Source: Lingula anatina (taxonomy: Eukaryota > Brachiopoda > Lingulata > Lingulida > Lingulidae). Taken from it: a DNA stretch of 64,000 nt. Positions 23,723 to 35,873 of this stretch are shown here, one piece after another; positions within the stretch are counted from its first letter, which is position 1, and each line of letters begins with the position of its first letter. Where the stretch lies: assembly GCF_001039355.2 (NCBI RefSeq), contig NW_019776057.1, positions 555,626 through 619,625 of the forward strand. The letters are read 5' to 3'. Made by a program: the position numbers and the translations under genes. The notes under the pieces were generated by a model, which saw nothing but the letters and a program-made list of their open reading frames with translations, was not told the DNA's origin and searched no databases.

Positions 23723-24847
23723 GGAGAGGGAGAGAGAGAGAGAGAGAGAGATACCTCCTGCACAAACTATTTAGGGAATGACAACCGATGGAGGTCTACG
23801 GAGTGAGAGTAATTTCACCTAATAGACCTAGGCCTACAATATTTAGTCTAAAATGCTTTCATAGAAGAGAAAACATGAGTGTTTATCCATCCCACCCCAC
23901 CCCCCGACCTGTGCCTCACCAGAAAGGGGAAATGATACAATGAATCCCACAGACCTCTGATAAAGGGACTGAGNGTACATGGAATATAAAATGAAAAAAT
24001 ACTATAACAATATTGGTGGCTACTTGAAATAATCAATGAAAACCCCACCTTTCTAGTAGCCTCTATTATATGACTATTCCTTTTTATAACATTTCCTACA
24101 TAATCAAGAGCCACTTAATTTTTTCCACAAGGAAATCTTGTATACATGAAAGTGCAGCATTTCCACCCCTGCATGTGGCTGTGGAGAAATAAAGTGTCCT
24201 ATGTCATACCTGACCATGGAAGTTTTCCTACACAGACATCCCGAGCCTCTATAATAATTCACAATCTGAACGAACCCAGGTTCATGGCCTGTAAAAAGAA
24301 GCAGAATTAAGTTGAATTTAACTGGGTTAAAATTAACTGGGTTAAAAAAAGTAAACACACTAATTGGGATCATGTTTGTAAATGACGACCTGATATTCAA
24401 CAGTAATTCATTGTTTTTGCAACGTGGTGAGATTCTGAAAGTGAGAGGATGAAATCTTATTGAAACTAAAAATCAAGCATAATAATCAAGCAAGATAAGC
24501 ATTTTAATAAGATCATTGAACAGCAGTGATACTAATTAACACAATCATGTGCCAGCTTAACTTGCATTTGCACCTTGCTGTATATAAAATGCAGCACAAG
24601 CACATGTATAACTATAGCAAAGCACATATACTGTACAGGGGTGTATGTACCAGTATGATGTACCGGTGTATGTGTACTAAATACCCAGTCTTCCATATGG
24701 CAATCCGTTTCTCTCCCCCAGCATAAGATTGAATTTTGGGCTTTCCCTTGCCACGCGTTTCCACACATTTCCCCTTGTTTCAAGTAGAATGCTTGAGACT
24801 GCACTGTACACGCTGCTTCCTTCATCTCGGGATACGAAACTATACAT
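19138..24847 (-). CDS. TTL: Tubulin-tyrosine ligase (TTL), complete, seven exons
   Basis: Exons: 1 at 24847-24685, 2 at 24288-24210, 3 at 21560-21316, 4 at 20846-20714, 5 at 20417-20220, 6 at 19927-19715 and 7 at 19276-19138. All are GT-AG with matching phases and give 389 aa (human TTL is 377). TTL adds tyrosine to the C-terminus of detyrosinated alpha-tubulin in the cytoplasm, using ATP. Hallmarks: [14 protein letters not shown] start; [20 protein letters not shown] and NYYRGSG; ATP-grasp segments [58 protein letters not shown] and [10 protein letters not shown]; and [26 protein letters not shown] with the metal-binding Glu and Asn. Exons 1-2 also occur intact at 22704-22542 and 22142-22064 within a duplicated block; either pair splices in frame to exon 3. 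The duplication is probably an assembly artefact. Confidence 0.96.
19355..19385. repeat. Perfect 12-bp hairpin in TTL intron 6
   Basis: TATATGTCACCT (19355-19366), a 7-base spacer and AGGTGACATATA (19374-19385) form a perfect stem. It lies in the intron about 80 bases before exon 7. No function is evident. Confidence 0.6.
21050..21245. mobile_element. Inverted-repeat element in TTL intron 3
   Basis: TTAAATGTCTGTCATGCCTA (21083-21102) and TAGGCATGACAGACGTTTAA (21147-21166) are inverted copies matching at 19 of 20 positions. An outer pair GATTGATC (21063-21070) and GATCAATC (21212-21219) is also inverted. The right end, GAATGGTCCCTTA at 21233-21245, is identical to the right end of the large palindrome near 44.8 kb, which hints at one family. 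No coding capacity; probably a MITE-like remnant. Boundaries are approximate. Confidence 0.5.
21831..23973. repeat. Direct duplication, copy A (TTL exons 1-2 and promoter)
   Basis: This block is repeated at 23975-26114 at roughly 98-99 percent identity, with about 30 differences noted by eye. It begins GTACATGGAATATAAAATG and ends GGGACTGAG. It contains an intact TTL exon 1 (22704-22542, with RDDG where copy B has RDEG) and exon 2 (22142-22064), the promoter region and a (GT)n-(GA)n microsatellite near 23683-23750. A single N at 23974 separates the copies exactly at the unit boundary. Confidence 0.95.
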
Positions 24848-25823
24848 GCCCAGTCTTCTTTCAGGTAAATTCACTGATTCACTCATTCGAATACAATTAT
24901 CTAAAACTTTTAGGTGCACCTTAAGCCAAGGGCCCGTCGCTGACTTTTGGTATGTCTACCGGCACATTGGGCCTGCATCAACTTTGAAATAGAATTTCGT
25001 TAGTTATCCAAGGGTGCATCGCACATGCACATTGCAAAATTTTAAATCTCCATCTGCCTGCGCCTAAGTGCACCGTCGGACGCCAATACCATTACATGTA
25101 CCAGTAGTACCCCAGTAGTAGATCTACAGCATAAAGCCGGCAAAGATAGGTCTATTTATACAAGTCATTTCAAGAATCATCGATTACTCGACGGTTGAAC
25201 ACCTGAGACAAAGTGCTGCATTACATTACAAAGTCCTTTGAGTCTATATCCGTGGTAATTTTCCACTTAACAAACAAGGGTCAGTGCTTCTTCTGATCAA
25301 CGATGTTTACATTGGTTTCAATATGGCCGCTTCGCGCGAAGTCAAATATTCTGATTGGCGAACACAAAATGACGTAACTTATCTAGGCCTATAGATGTGT
25401 AGGAAGGGAGTCGCGCTAGAACCGCAAGGTTTTCAAACAACAAAAAGTAATCCAAATAACGCAAGAATAAAAGTTCAGTTTTATGCTATTACCTTTATTA
25501 CAATACATTTATTACATTACATTTATTTTGTCATTAATCCATCAGGCGTTGGGGAAATGAAAAACTGCACTGTCTTATTTCTATTATGAAAACACCACTT
25601 AAAAAATCAAATGTGTGGTCAGGCCTAAAATTATCATCACTTAGAATTACCCATCTTCGAAAATTTTAGTGAACTGAAAATAAGAAAGAAGTTTTATACT
25701 GGGGGTGTATCCAAATTTGAAAAACAATACTTGACACCGTCCCAATGAGCACAGCTAGCGCAATGAACATGGCAACCTGCTCAAGGACTATCAAGACCAA
25801 CATACGTAAATGAGTCAGCCTGT

Positions 25824-25862
<39 letters not shown>

Positions 25863-26114
25863 GGAGAGGGAGAGAGAGAGAGAGAGAGAGATACCTCCTG
25901 CACAAACTATTTAGGGAATGACAACCGATGGAGGTCTACGGAGTGAGAGTAATTTCACCTAATAGACCTAGGCCTACAATATTTAGTCTAAAATGATTTC
26001 ATAGAAGAGAAAACATGAGTGTTTATCCATCCCACCCCACCCCCCGACCTGTGCCTCACCAGAAAGGGGAAATGATACAATGAATCCCACAGACCTCTGA
26101 TAAAGGGACTGAGA
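23975..26114. repeat. Direct duplication, copy B (TTL exons 1-2 and promoter)
   Basis: Second copy of the 2.14-kb block, in the same orientation. It holds TTL exon 1 at 24847-24685, exon 2 at 24288-24210, the upstream region and the same microsatellite near 25822-25890. Substitutions and one- to four-base indels separate it from copy A at a level typical of two haplotypes of one locus in a polymorphic marine animal. Confidence 0.95.
25320..25341. promoter_or_regulatory. YY1-like motif and GC palindrome upstream of TTL
   Basis: AATATGGCCGC (25320-25330) fits the YY1 consensus AAnATGGCnGC and is followed directly by TTCGCGCGAA, a perfect palindrome containing an E2F-like GCGCGAA. It lies about 470 bases upstream of the TTL start codon. 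The same pair occurs in copy A at 23177-23198. The promoter role is inferred. Confidence 0.4.
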
Positions 26115-29100
26115 GCAAAATGGTGGATGCCCCCCCCCCCCAACATTAACACCTAGATCCGTCTGAAGGTTAAGTAGGCCTAAAAAATGACACAAGAGAG
26201 GATTGAATTAGCTTCTTAAATCCATAAAACCATCTACATGTACAAATGTCAAGATGAAATGTATTTTCAACATTTACCAATTCTTGTCAGTACTTCAACA
26301 TTGACTTTCATAGGGTTTTTTTTCAGCTTTTCTATCACCGCCTATTAACAAGCAATGGTAAACAGTTAAAATATAAAAAAGAAAAGTTATTCCAAAAATT
26401 TGCTGTTGGCCTCCTCATAACTGAGCGATATGTTTTTTGCTTTATTATCGCAAGATGCTTAGTGTCTTATTCAATCATTTTTGATAAAACCAACAGGTGG
26501 TTGTACTATAGTATGCTTGCAATAGAAACTGCACTAAAGGAACGTATTTTTTCTAACGATACTTTATTCTACAATCTTTTTATTAGGTGCTTGCCATATA
26601 TCCGACAGTCTATTAAGTGCCAACGACTTTAGGGGGTGATTCTGTCACTTCTGACACATTTAGATATGATGGAAAATTACATAAAACTTGAACAGATGTT
26701 AGAAACGAGAAAAAATACATTTCATAAACCTTTGTGTACTTGAGGTTTATGGACCCTTGCAGAAGTGGATCAGATCCAATATAAAATTTAAGATAATAAT
26801 TATTGAGGCTTGTCATTGCCAGGTTTAAGGATAAATTGGGCCCGGGCAATTCAATTTAACAATATTCCGGGATCGTCTTGTATATAGAGTATCGGTATTT
26901 TTTTCAACATATCATTACCAAGCCCAGGACAAAATTTATGTTGTAATTATAAAAGGTTTCAAGCATGAATTCATTAACTCAGTTTGAACGTCTACAAAGT
27001 TCTACCACGATTTCATCTGAAGGCGTTGCAGCTCGTTTCTAAATGCGTTTTTATGTCAACCGCTGAAAGTTCTTCCATAAACTAATCCCAAGAACTCCTG
27101 TCATGCTCTCCCGTGGTCTAAGAACAACATTAGTCCTCTTCCTCATTAACTTTTTTCCTCAGCTTTTCGTACATCATTAGCAGCCGAACACTTCTTACAA
27201 GAAAGACCTACAGTTTGTGGGCTGTAGAGATTACATATAAATCACCAGAAGAAAGTATGCTTTCATGGTCAATTTGAGTGACATGCACCTCCTGATGTGG
27301 CCGTTCTGGGCTATAAAAAGGTTTTAGAAAGCACACACGAATTTGAAATATTCCAAAAAATATTATGGCCATGTTGATGAATCATTAAATTCATACTGCG
27401 CCTTAATTAAATTTCACAAGACAGTCGCACGCAGTTCCTTTTAAATTTTGTTAATTCCGGGAATGATTGACGCGTTTGTGGAGACACTTTATCCCCCCAG
27501 CAAACGCAATTAGAGAGGTCACCGCGGAGACATGTTATTTCACTGAATACACTATCCCTGAACTTCCGAAGCATCTCTATCATTTTATGAGTGGTAGAAA
27601 GTTTGCGGTTGAAGCGTCAGAATGCAAAGGCTTGATCATGCGAGGCAAAAGCAGCCACCATCTGTTTCTGTAGCTGGAATGGTATGCTTGCATACGCGTA
27701 TGCGTTAGTTGTAGTTATATTTGATTGGTTTGTTTGTTTAATAGTCTTGGAAACGCACATAAACTGGCTGATATTAAAGTTATTTATCTAGCGTATGATT
27801 GCGACATCAATTGAATGACGTATGCGGGTATGCAAAAGTGTGTACAAGTTGGACAAAGAGTATCGACAACGGTCAGACATGAACGATTATAGGTGAGCAT
27901 GCTATGTTTGGTGAGAAAATTACTTGTCGTATGCGTGTGACGTGCATATGTGCCAATTGTTGAAATATGTATTTCCGTATTTGATGTGTGTGCAGGGTAC
28001 TTGTGCTCACCGAAGCAAAGTAAAATAGAATATCCACGGGCAGAAAGGTATACCTGAAGGAATCGACTCACTAAACGTTTTTCCGTTACTAACAACAAGT
28101 ATTTTGAATTTCTTCCGCTCACAAGGGCTGTCCTTTTTATATTATTTTAGTACATACGGTAGAGTTTTAATAGCGGGTTTTGACGTTTAAATGAACACTC
28201 AGAACAACTGCAAAACAGTAGAAAATATCTACTCACAAAAATATAAATAAGTATTTTGAAAAATGGCCTTTATTTTACAAGAAAAAGTGCTCATAGGATA
28301 ATTTACAAGGGATATGAAATATCATATCTAGGTGTTTATTTAACACCACTGCGCGTTACTCAACAACACTGCGACTGACCAAAGAAGTAGAGTTGCCCAT
28401 AAGTAGATCTAACGTGATTATTTTCACAAGGAAGCTCAGATTCTCACTGGGACGCTTATCACAGTGCCACATCAGTTTGCGATCTGTCCACGCTGTTTGT
28501 GTAGTTCCCCCACCCGTCTGTGGTTCTCCATCAACTTTTAACCGCAACCTTCTCAACGGGCCAGACTGATACGTCGAGGAAATCCTATCTGGTCTGTAGT
28601 CGTAATTTATACTTATTTTTTTCAAATTGGAATTGCTATATTAGGGGAAATGTGTTTGGGGGGCAATACCGTGTTTATTGTGCCAGTTAATTCGAAAGAT
28701 AAACTTTTCCTGCTCATCTCCCATCGAATAACGTAGGTATTTTCTGGAACGTATTATTCGTAATTAATAAATTATTCATTTTAGGTCTATTTTTGACCAG
28801 CAATCCGCAACGAAAACAACAAACTTTAGTCACTACACAACGCATCGTTTGATGAATGGTTAAAATGGGAAATGCTATTACTAATTCACCGTATTACGGA
28901 TTATTTCGATTTCCTTCCCTAAGTGCTGGCAATATTCTACTAATTGATTAAACCATCAGCTTTTAGCCTTTAGTGTAGCATAATGTGACAACGTTTCCTG
29001 TTTTACAAGCTGAATCAATATTCCATTTTTTTGCTCTTTTTTTCAAAAGCAAATTGATAGCTATCGCACGCGCACAAAAAGATGGGCAGAGAACGCATTA

Positions 29101-29550
29101 ACGCAACTCCTCCCAGAAAATAGTTAATAATAGCAGCGTGAAGCCTGTCATATCGGTCTTTGTCCCCTCCTACAAGATTTCATGATACTCTTTCTATTTA
29201 TTTATTGATCCAATAAATGGAATTAACGGCACTTGGGAGTAAACGTGGTCGCTGAATTTTGCCGTACCTGAATTGGGCGTGTCTTGTGTGTTGGTGGCAA
29301 AGAAACGCTCTCACAGAAAAGCCCTTGGTGGAAACGTCACTGTACACATCAAAATAATGCAATTAAGGTTAATGATTTCTATCACAACACCCAGACCTAT
29401 TCTCTTAACCATCCAGGAGAATATTTTTAATCGCTTGCAAATTTTCTATTGTTCTGGGGCTAGTGGGCCCGCGTGGGATGCTTAGCTCGAGCCGCCTGGT
29501 GGCAATTGCTGGATGTTTGTACAGCTATTCATCATTTCGGCCACTCAGCT
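26115..29550. other. Intergenic region between divergent TTL and the EGF-ligand gene
   Basis: Apart from the exon-like stretch at 26278-26341 nothing coding is supported. There is a poly(C) run near 26130-26142. An 89-codon minus-strand frame at 28356-28625 has no recognisable domain and no flanking splice evidence. Confidence 0.45.
26278..26341 (-). other. Orphan exon-like stretch resembling a TFIIS N-terminal segment
   Basis: On the minus strand, an acceptor (GTTAATAG|GCGG) and a donor (AATTG|GTAAATG) bracket 64 bases that read VIEKLKKNPMKVNVEVL then TRIG. The pattern L..LK..PM..EVL..TRIG recalls the TFIIS/elongin-A/TCEANC2 N-terminal domain. No flanking exon of such a gene could be found within several kb, so this is either an isolated gene relic or chance. 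Confidence 0.25.
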
Positions 29551-29556
29551 GGCTGA

Positions 29557-29564
29557 TATATATA
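29557..29564 (+). promoter_or_regulatory. TATA-like box of the EGF-ligand gene
   Basis: TATATATA about 175 bases upstream of the favoured start codon, followed by a pyrimidine-rich stretch (GTGCTTTCTCACTGCC) of the kind found at start sites. Supported only by position and sequence. Confidence 0.4.
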
Positions 29565-29737
29565 CGTGCTTTCTCACTGCCTGGGATTACTACCAATGTT
29601 ACTATTACGGCAACACGCGTTCGGAGCGACTGCAGCCAGTGCAGGATAGTACATATAGTAACAGTGGAAAGTAAATACCAGAGTCATTGGTGACATTTTC
29701 TGATTCAGAGAGCGGTCTTCATGACAACACCGATATA

Positions 29738-32700
29738 ATGAAATTTTATCAAATTTCATGTGAATTGGGGATTGTTTTAAACCTCATAGTTATAGTGTGC
29801 GCTACACAAAGTGAGTTTGTTAATTTATCTACGTTATCATTCCCTGACAGGAAACGCCATTACGAGCAATTCCATAGGAAATATACGAAGAGGGGACATT
29901 GGAAGAATAAGCCAGCTTTGAAAAAGATGTATTGTGATGTTTTAGAGAAATACGCCACATTATTACAGAAACTAACAGGGCGTGATGCACTGCATGAAAT
30001 GGCCGGGAGGCAATGGGAAGACAGTAGACGGTACAGACGTGAAGTTCGAAATGACATAGAGTACCAGGTGTACGGCAAGGTAGTGCACAGGAAAAAACCT
30101 GAAGTGAACCCTCTAGGCAAATTCTTTAGCAGTCTAAACTCTAGGACTAAACGTGGATTGCGCTCGTCCGGGAGTACGAAGAAACTCACCGAAAGAATAC
30201 GAGAAATCATGGAGCTAACCCACAGGCTCGAGCACAGAGACAATAGCCACGATACAGTCATAGACGGGTCGGGTGATGGAGAAGTGGGCCCAACCGATAT
30301 CGTTATCTCTACTACTTCGACCAACAGGGGCACTGAAAGCGCAGGGTCCGCGGAGAATAATAACCATTCCATTCAAAAAGTACCTAGAAAGAAAGACAAC
30401 CCGCACGTGTCAGATTGTGACGAATCTTACAGGCATTACTGCTTTAACGGAGGCACGTGTTTCCGTGTGAAGGCTTTGAATCAAACCTCTTGCAGGTGAG
30501 TGTCAAAATGACAAACAGGACTTCTAGTAAACTTCTTGCAGCGTGTAATACTTGTAGCTTGTTACGCAAACAGTTGGATCTTTAAGTAAGCATGTAATGC
30601 ATATCATGCAGTAGCATTAGTTTGGCTTGCAGGTAGCCGTGTCGTATGTAATGAGGAACGATGGGGCAATTGATCCTGCAGTGGGTTGTTTTCATAATCA
30701 CAGTGCCTTAAATATAACGCTAAAAGAAAAATGCGGAATGCGTTTTTAGTTTAAGTCACCAATTATAGCCTAGGCGCAATGAAACAATCAGGGTTGATAC
30801 TTAGTAACAGAATGGATAGGAGTAACCAATATGGCTTTGGGAGTTTCAGAATTAGAAACGGCATTCTAAAATTGCGTGATCCATTGCCCCTTCTCAGCAC
30901 GTTTATCACTACTTGTATCCAGCAGACTCTCCAATGTTCGTCCTATCTAACGCAGTATTTGGGTAAGTGTCCCGAGGCATCGATGTATCTTAACAAGATA
31001 TCGGGGTGCTTACTGCGTGTGCGGTTGATCGTTGGCATAACCCAATGGAATATGAGAATTGAAAATGATAACGTTACACATTTTTCTTGCGTCAAAAGGC
31101 AGTGGCTGTCATCTCTTGTATTGTTTCTGTACCGATTAAGCCGCACGCACGCTTGAAACGACCCACACCAAATAAAGTGTGATTATGTAGAGAATCGTGC
31201 CACTTTTTATTATCACTTCCTACATGGGCGGATATGTCGAGAACTCTACCAAATGTTTATGTCGAGCCCATGTTAAACACTGGTAACAGCTATTCATCAT
31301 TTCGCCCAACTTACAAAAAAGGAGAGAATGGGAAAAAAAACAGTTACAAAACCACAAAAAAAAAAGTTTTCAAAAAATTTAAAAAGCAAATATTTCACGT
31401 AGCAGCCTCACTGAACTAAATTGTCCACATGTAGAAATAACATGAGCGACGCCGGGGACATCAGATGCATGAAATTATTTAGGAGGTGAACATGAAACGC
31501 CGCGCACGTGTGCTTTACTGGGTCTTTTGGTATGCTGTCACTGTCAGTTCCCCGAGTTCAACCAAAGGCATGGAACCTTTAACCAAGTTTTTATTGCCAT
31601 GTTTTGCTGTTGTGATTAACTGTGCAGAGTTCAAAACAACAGCAAAATTAAAAAAAAAAAAAAAGATGAAGAATATTTTTCGAGGTTTAAAATCGAAGTA
31701 ATTGTCATTATTTGTTTACAAACAAAAGTCCGGTAGTCGAGGGCAGAAAAGTTTGAGTGGGCCTATTTAATAAATGCACCTAATTTAAACGAGTTTAATT
31801 GGGATATGATAAAAAATGCACACGGCAACGAGAAAACAGGCTGCAGAAACACTGGGAAAGTTGACACCAGATATTGGGCATGGCATTATGTTAAAGAGCA
31901 TAATGATGTTACGGGACTCTGCAGGCGTTCTGGCCGTAACTCGGACCGTCACTGTGCGCGGGCGTCATGTTTAAGCTCTTAATTTTAACTACCCCCACGT
32001 TGACAGTAATTATTGGAACAACTGACTGAGCAGTTGAAATTTTCGAATTTTTCTATGTTCTTACCCGCAGTTGTCCCGAAATCGAATTGGTAATTTTCTG
32101 TTGCCTGTTGTTATATCTCAGCTGGTAATTTTTTTGTTAGACAATAGAAAACATAGGGAATTACATCAACGGAATGAAAAAAATCTTCTGAACATGTGGT
32201 ATACGACCGTTCCCAATGCAGCTCCCTTTCCCTTTCTGGACAAAACGTCCAGTGACCTTCGTAAGTGTCCTGCCACATGGTCCTTTTAAGACCCCCACAC
32301 GACCGTCATCTGCCGTGTAGCAATCTAAAAACATCAAAACCAATCTTTCATAGTCGGTAATTTAAATTTCATGCCAGTGAAAGCTAGCTTCTAAATTACA
32401 TGTCAAAGTCGTTATAGGTCTTGGGTCAGGACCCCTGTTCTAAAATTTGCTCCGTTAAATAGAATACTTTGATGCTCGTCAGCCTAGGGGATGTTTTAGA
32501 TTTTCTCAGGTTGATTCCAAATCTCCCCCACAACTCGTTACCACTTGACACTGCTCGCTCGATTTCCTTTCCACCGGTTGGAAGAAAGCATTCCTGAAAC
32601 ATTGGCAGTAAACAGGGCCATACACCGAGTTTATAGGTTCCATAAAAATAATCATTAAATTTTTGATGTCTACGAAAGGAAATACCTCTATGTTTTGACC

Positions 32701-34168
32701 TAAAACGTGCAGATCGATTTTTTTCTGAATACGATGCCACCTTTTCCGGAAACCGTTAAAATATCTAACTTATGAATAGAACAATAAATCAAGAACACTA
32801 CAACTGATACATATTTTATCTTAAAAAGCTTATGTATAAACTGCAAAGAGTCACTCCACACTTAGACGGGGCCAAAGATCTGTAAAGACCCTGCAAATCC
32901 CATTGCTTTTGTATATTGTAGTCCATGATAAGTACTTCACAGCAGTTTATCGCTTTTGCTTTAACGAAGTGTCACGGTCTTTATTACCGTTTTTGGCAGC
33001 TGGCGCGCGGAGAGCAAACGCTCGGGACAGTGTCACGCTGAGGGCATCGCTCACAAGTTCCCCTTACATTTGTTCAAAAGTTCAGAAAGACATTTTAGGG
33101 CCTAGTGCTCGTAAAACACGTTGAAAGAAACAAGATCCTCGACAACGTTACGAGAGCCATTGTGTAGTAAGAGCTGTCCATTCGTAAAAGCAATCCTGTT
33201 GCCCACAGCTTCCGGTATAAATCAAAGAACTCAAGAACAAACCGACACAACCCGCTCTCTATTATGGTCTTTCAAGGTAACTTATGCGCATTCCTTTCTG
33301 AACATTTGTTGGAATCCTACACTTTGTGGACTGAATTTGGAGTAGGGAGACATTTGACAAAGCTGTGCCGCGAAATAGGGACATTAGACGTAATTAACTC
33401 GCGACGTAAGAAATTTAATACTCAGCTAAATCGTTCGCGTGTATAACTTTGTGCAGAACTGTCAGACACACCAATAAAATAATTTCTACGCTTCGGCGCG
33501 CCCTAAACAAAAAGGTCTGGTTTTTAAGATACAATACTAAATCAAGTGCGAACAAAGTGAACTGTAAAGTAGACATTCACATCTGTGTGGAGTTGCTAAA
33601 ATATGTTAGTTCAGTTTGCATTCCTTTCGCTTTGATGACTTCTGCGGCTGCCTTGCTTAGCCTAAATGGAAATCACGTTAACAAATGTTTCTTGTGCTCG
33701 AGAACTCCCCGAATAATTTCTGAATGTCTATTTAAAGAGCGCGGTTACTATAATTAAACACGAGGAAATCGGGTAGAAGCCACTATTGTTACCATTCAGC
33801 TTCCTTCATATGATATAACATTACAGGAAAACGAGATTTCAAAGTCGCGAATACAATGCCTGATTAATTCTTTTTAACTAAATGTATCTCTGAGGAGTGG
33901 GGCATGTTTTGAGGTCAAAGGCAACCAGGAAACAGTTGATGCAATTTTGATGGCAAAACACTACCGGTTTGAAGCATCGAGGTAGAAGAAACTTGCTTTA
34001 TGAGCGTGCAAGCAACTCTTATGATTCACGCGAGCACATTTTTTTTGTTAGGAGCATAAGTCAAAAATTGATCAGAGCGAACATATGTACCTCGGAAGCC
34101 ATGGGCTGCGAAAATGAAAAATTGGCCAAATACAGGCACGTCTGTCCGTCTGTTTCGGGCCACCCTCA

Positions 34169-34231
<63 letters not shown>

Positions 34232-35832
34232 TAAGTGTGTTTTGTTATTGTTAGATACAGGTCCACAAATCACGCTTGGAATCCCACTCATTTTTGCCGT
34301 AATAACGACTTTATTTTGTTATGCTTACTATGCAGTAATCACCGTTGAGTTTCTAGTTTAGGCAATCCAGTTCGATATGCGCATTTCTCTTTCTAAACGT
34401 GGGTGGCAAGCGTTTGACTTTGGAGAAGTCAAAATTCATATCCATTTACCTTCGGTCAGGCGGGTGCTTTAATCTCGGACTAAACGTCCTAAATTCCTTT
34501 ACTCTTACTATTCCAACGCCATAAATGATGCGTCAGTGACTAATAGAAAATGATGACCAATCAACCGGGGGTTTTCTTAGCTGAATCACCAGATTTATTG
34601 TGGCTAGATAAGTGATTTTAATAACAAGGGAAAAAACTAGACAGACACTTTTTATGTGGCTTTCTAAATCTTTAAATAGAAAGCCATAGACAAAGAGAAC
34701 GATCAATGTAATTAAAATTAATTCGAAGCCAACGTATTAACATAGAATCACGGTGACCGCTCAAGAAAATCCAAGCAAAGCGTTCGTATACTTTGGACAG
34801 GTGTTGCATGGTACCGTAGAATGCGGTAGAGGCATGACTCCACACCTGTCCTGAACTGCTCCTGCTTTAATTTATGTACCTAAAGAAACAGAACAACGAC
34901 TGAACACTATGAAAGTTTGCGTGTCGCTGCGAAAACAAACGAAGCACACAAATTGTAACATTTTCCTTCTAATAAATGTGTCTAGAAGGCTTAAGTTCAA
35001 GGTCGCCATGTGCTGCGAAAAAAGGCATGGTAGGTATGCTGATGATAATGAAAAAAGCCTCACCTAATTTACAGACAGAAATGGACTTCTAGATTGCAGA
35101 TAATCCTTTTTGAGATTTACTCTTTCCATATAGTGCCTATCAAACGTGAAAGCGTTTTTCATTTTGCGGTCTGCGAGAAAATGCATACAACACGTTATTG
35201 TGCCGATAAACGTTATTATGTCACTAACAGTGCGGCTAGAGGTTTAAAACTGATCGCGTGCAGCATTAACTACCAGCCATTAGTGCTACCAATTTGACAT
35301 AGACGCCCGTTTAACCTTGCAACATTAGCGCACTCTTTACTCAAATCTGCTATGTTTAGTAGAAATGTTTCTAATTCTAAACCTCTGATTACTTTCCCTG
35401 TGCCTCTGATGCTTTCAGAATTGACTGAAACTACATCATCGTTTCTTAAACAGCCATTCAATTGACTACGAGCGCTGTTAGGGCGCCGAGATGCACTTAA
35501 ACAAATAGATATGTCATAGAGCGACGTTAGATACATTAAGATGTTTGCGCTGCGATATCACTGAATGTACATTTGCAGCAAAGTCGCAGGCTTTAATAAT
35601 TTTATAACAGTATTAATTACTTGTGGATGTTTATTTCATAGCGATCATCTTGTATTGCAGTTGCCCAGAGGGGTTTACGGGGAACCGATGCCAAGAACAC
35701 ATCAACCGGAGCGTTCTCCAGGTTTTGGAGTACGGGATATTTATTGGTGCGGCGGGAATTGAAAATTTGGCCATAGCCTGTGGAAAACCTGAATACATCT
35801 TTTTACGGCCTGATATTCGGGATAAGATTTAG
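29738..35832 (+). CDS. EGF-family ligand precursor (neuregulin/TGF-alpha-like module)
   Basis: Exon 1 29738-30495, exon 2 35661-35833; the intron is GT-AG and the phase matches. The ATG at 29738 is preferred over an in-frame ATG at 29687 because it starts a signal peptide (MKFYQISCELGIVLNLIVIV). A basic, mostly helical pro-region follows, with cleavage-like sites (YTKRGH, NSRTKRGLRSS), then a Ser/Thr/Asn-rich linker. The EGF module has the spacing C-x7-C-x5-C-x10-C-x1-C-x8-C: CDESYRHYC, CFNGGTC, then CSCPEGFTGNRC, with the intron falling inside CxC. Forty-three residues follow, with a weakly hydrophobic stretch (YGIFIGAAGI) too short and interrupted for a clear membrane span. The product, about 308 aa, is probably a secreted or membrane-tethered ErbB ligand. 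No Ig domain is seen, so it is not a canonical Vein or Ig-type neuregulin. The TAG at 35830 lies one base before a strong donor. Confidence 0.7.
30496..35660 (+). other. Intron 1 of the EGF-ligand gene
   Basis: About 5.2 kb with no coding exon that I can support. It includes an (AT)n microsatellite at about 34171-34224 and several A-rich runs. The 19-mer ACAGCTATTCATCATTTCG occurs both just upstream of the TATA box (29521) and in this intron (31286). Confidence 0.55.
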
Positions 35833-35873
35833 GGTAAGTTTTTTAACGTGATAAAATATGATATCTATATTTT

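Noticed and set aside
22368-24919. Several 60-110-codon frames in both strands of the duplicated block
   Set aside because: They overlap TTL exon 1 in other frames; only the MYSFVSRD frame matches a protein family and ends at a phased donor.
23526-25905. Frames rich in [19 protein letters not shown]
   Set aside because: They are simply translations of the (GA)n-(GT)n microsatellite.
28356-28625. 89-codon minus-strand frame
   Set aside because: Considered as a coding exon, but there is no recognisable domain, no clear splice signals and no neighbouring exon.
29860-30372. 170-codon minus-strand open frame
   Set aside because: It is opposite the EGF-ligand exon 1, which has a signal peptide, family motif and phased splice site.
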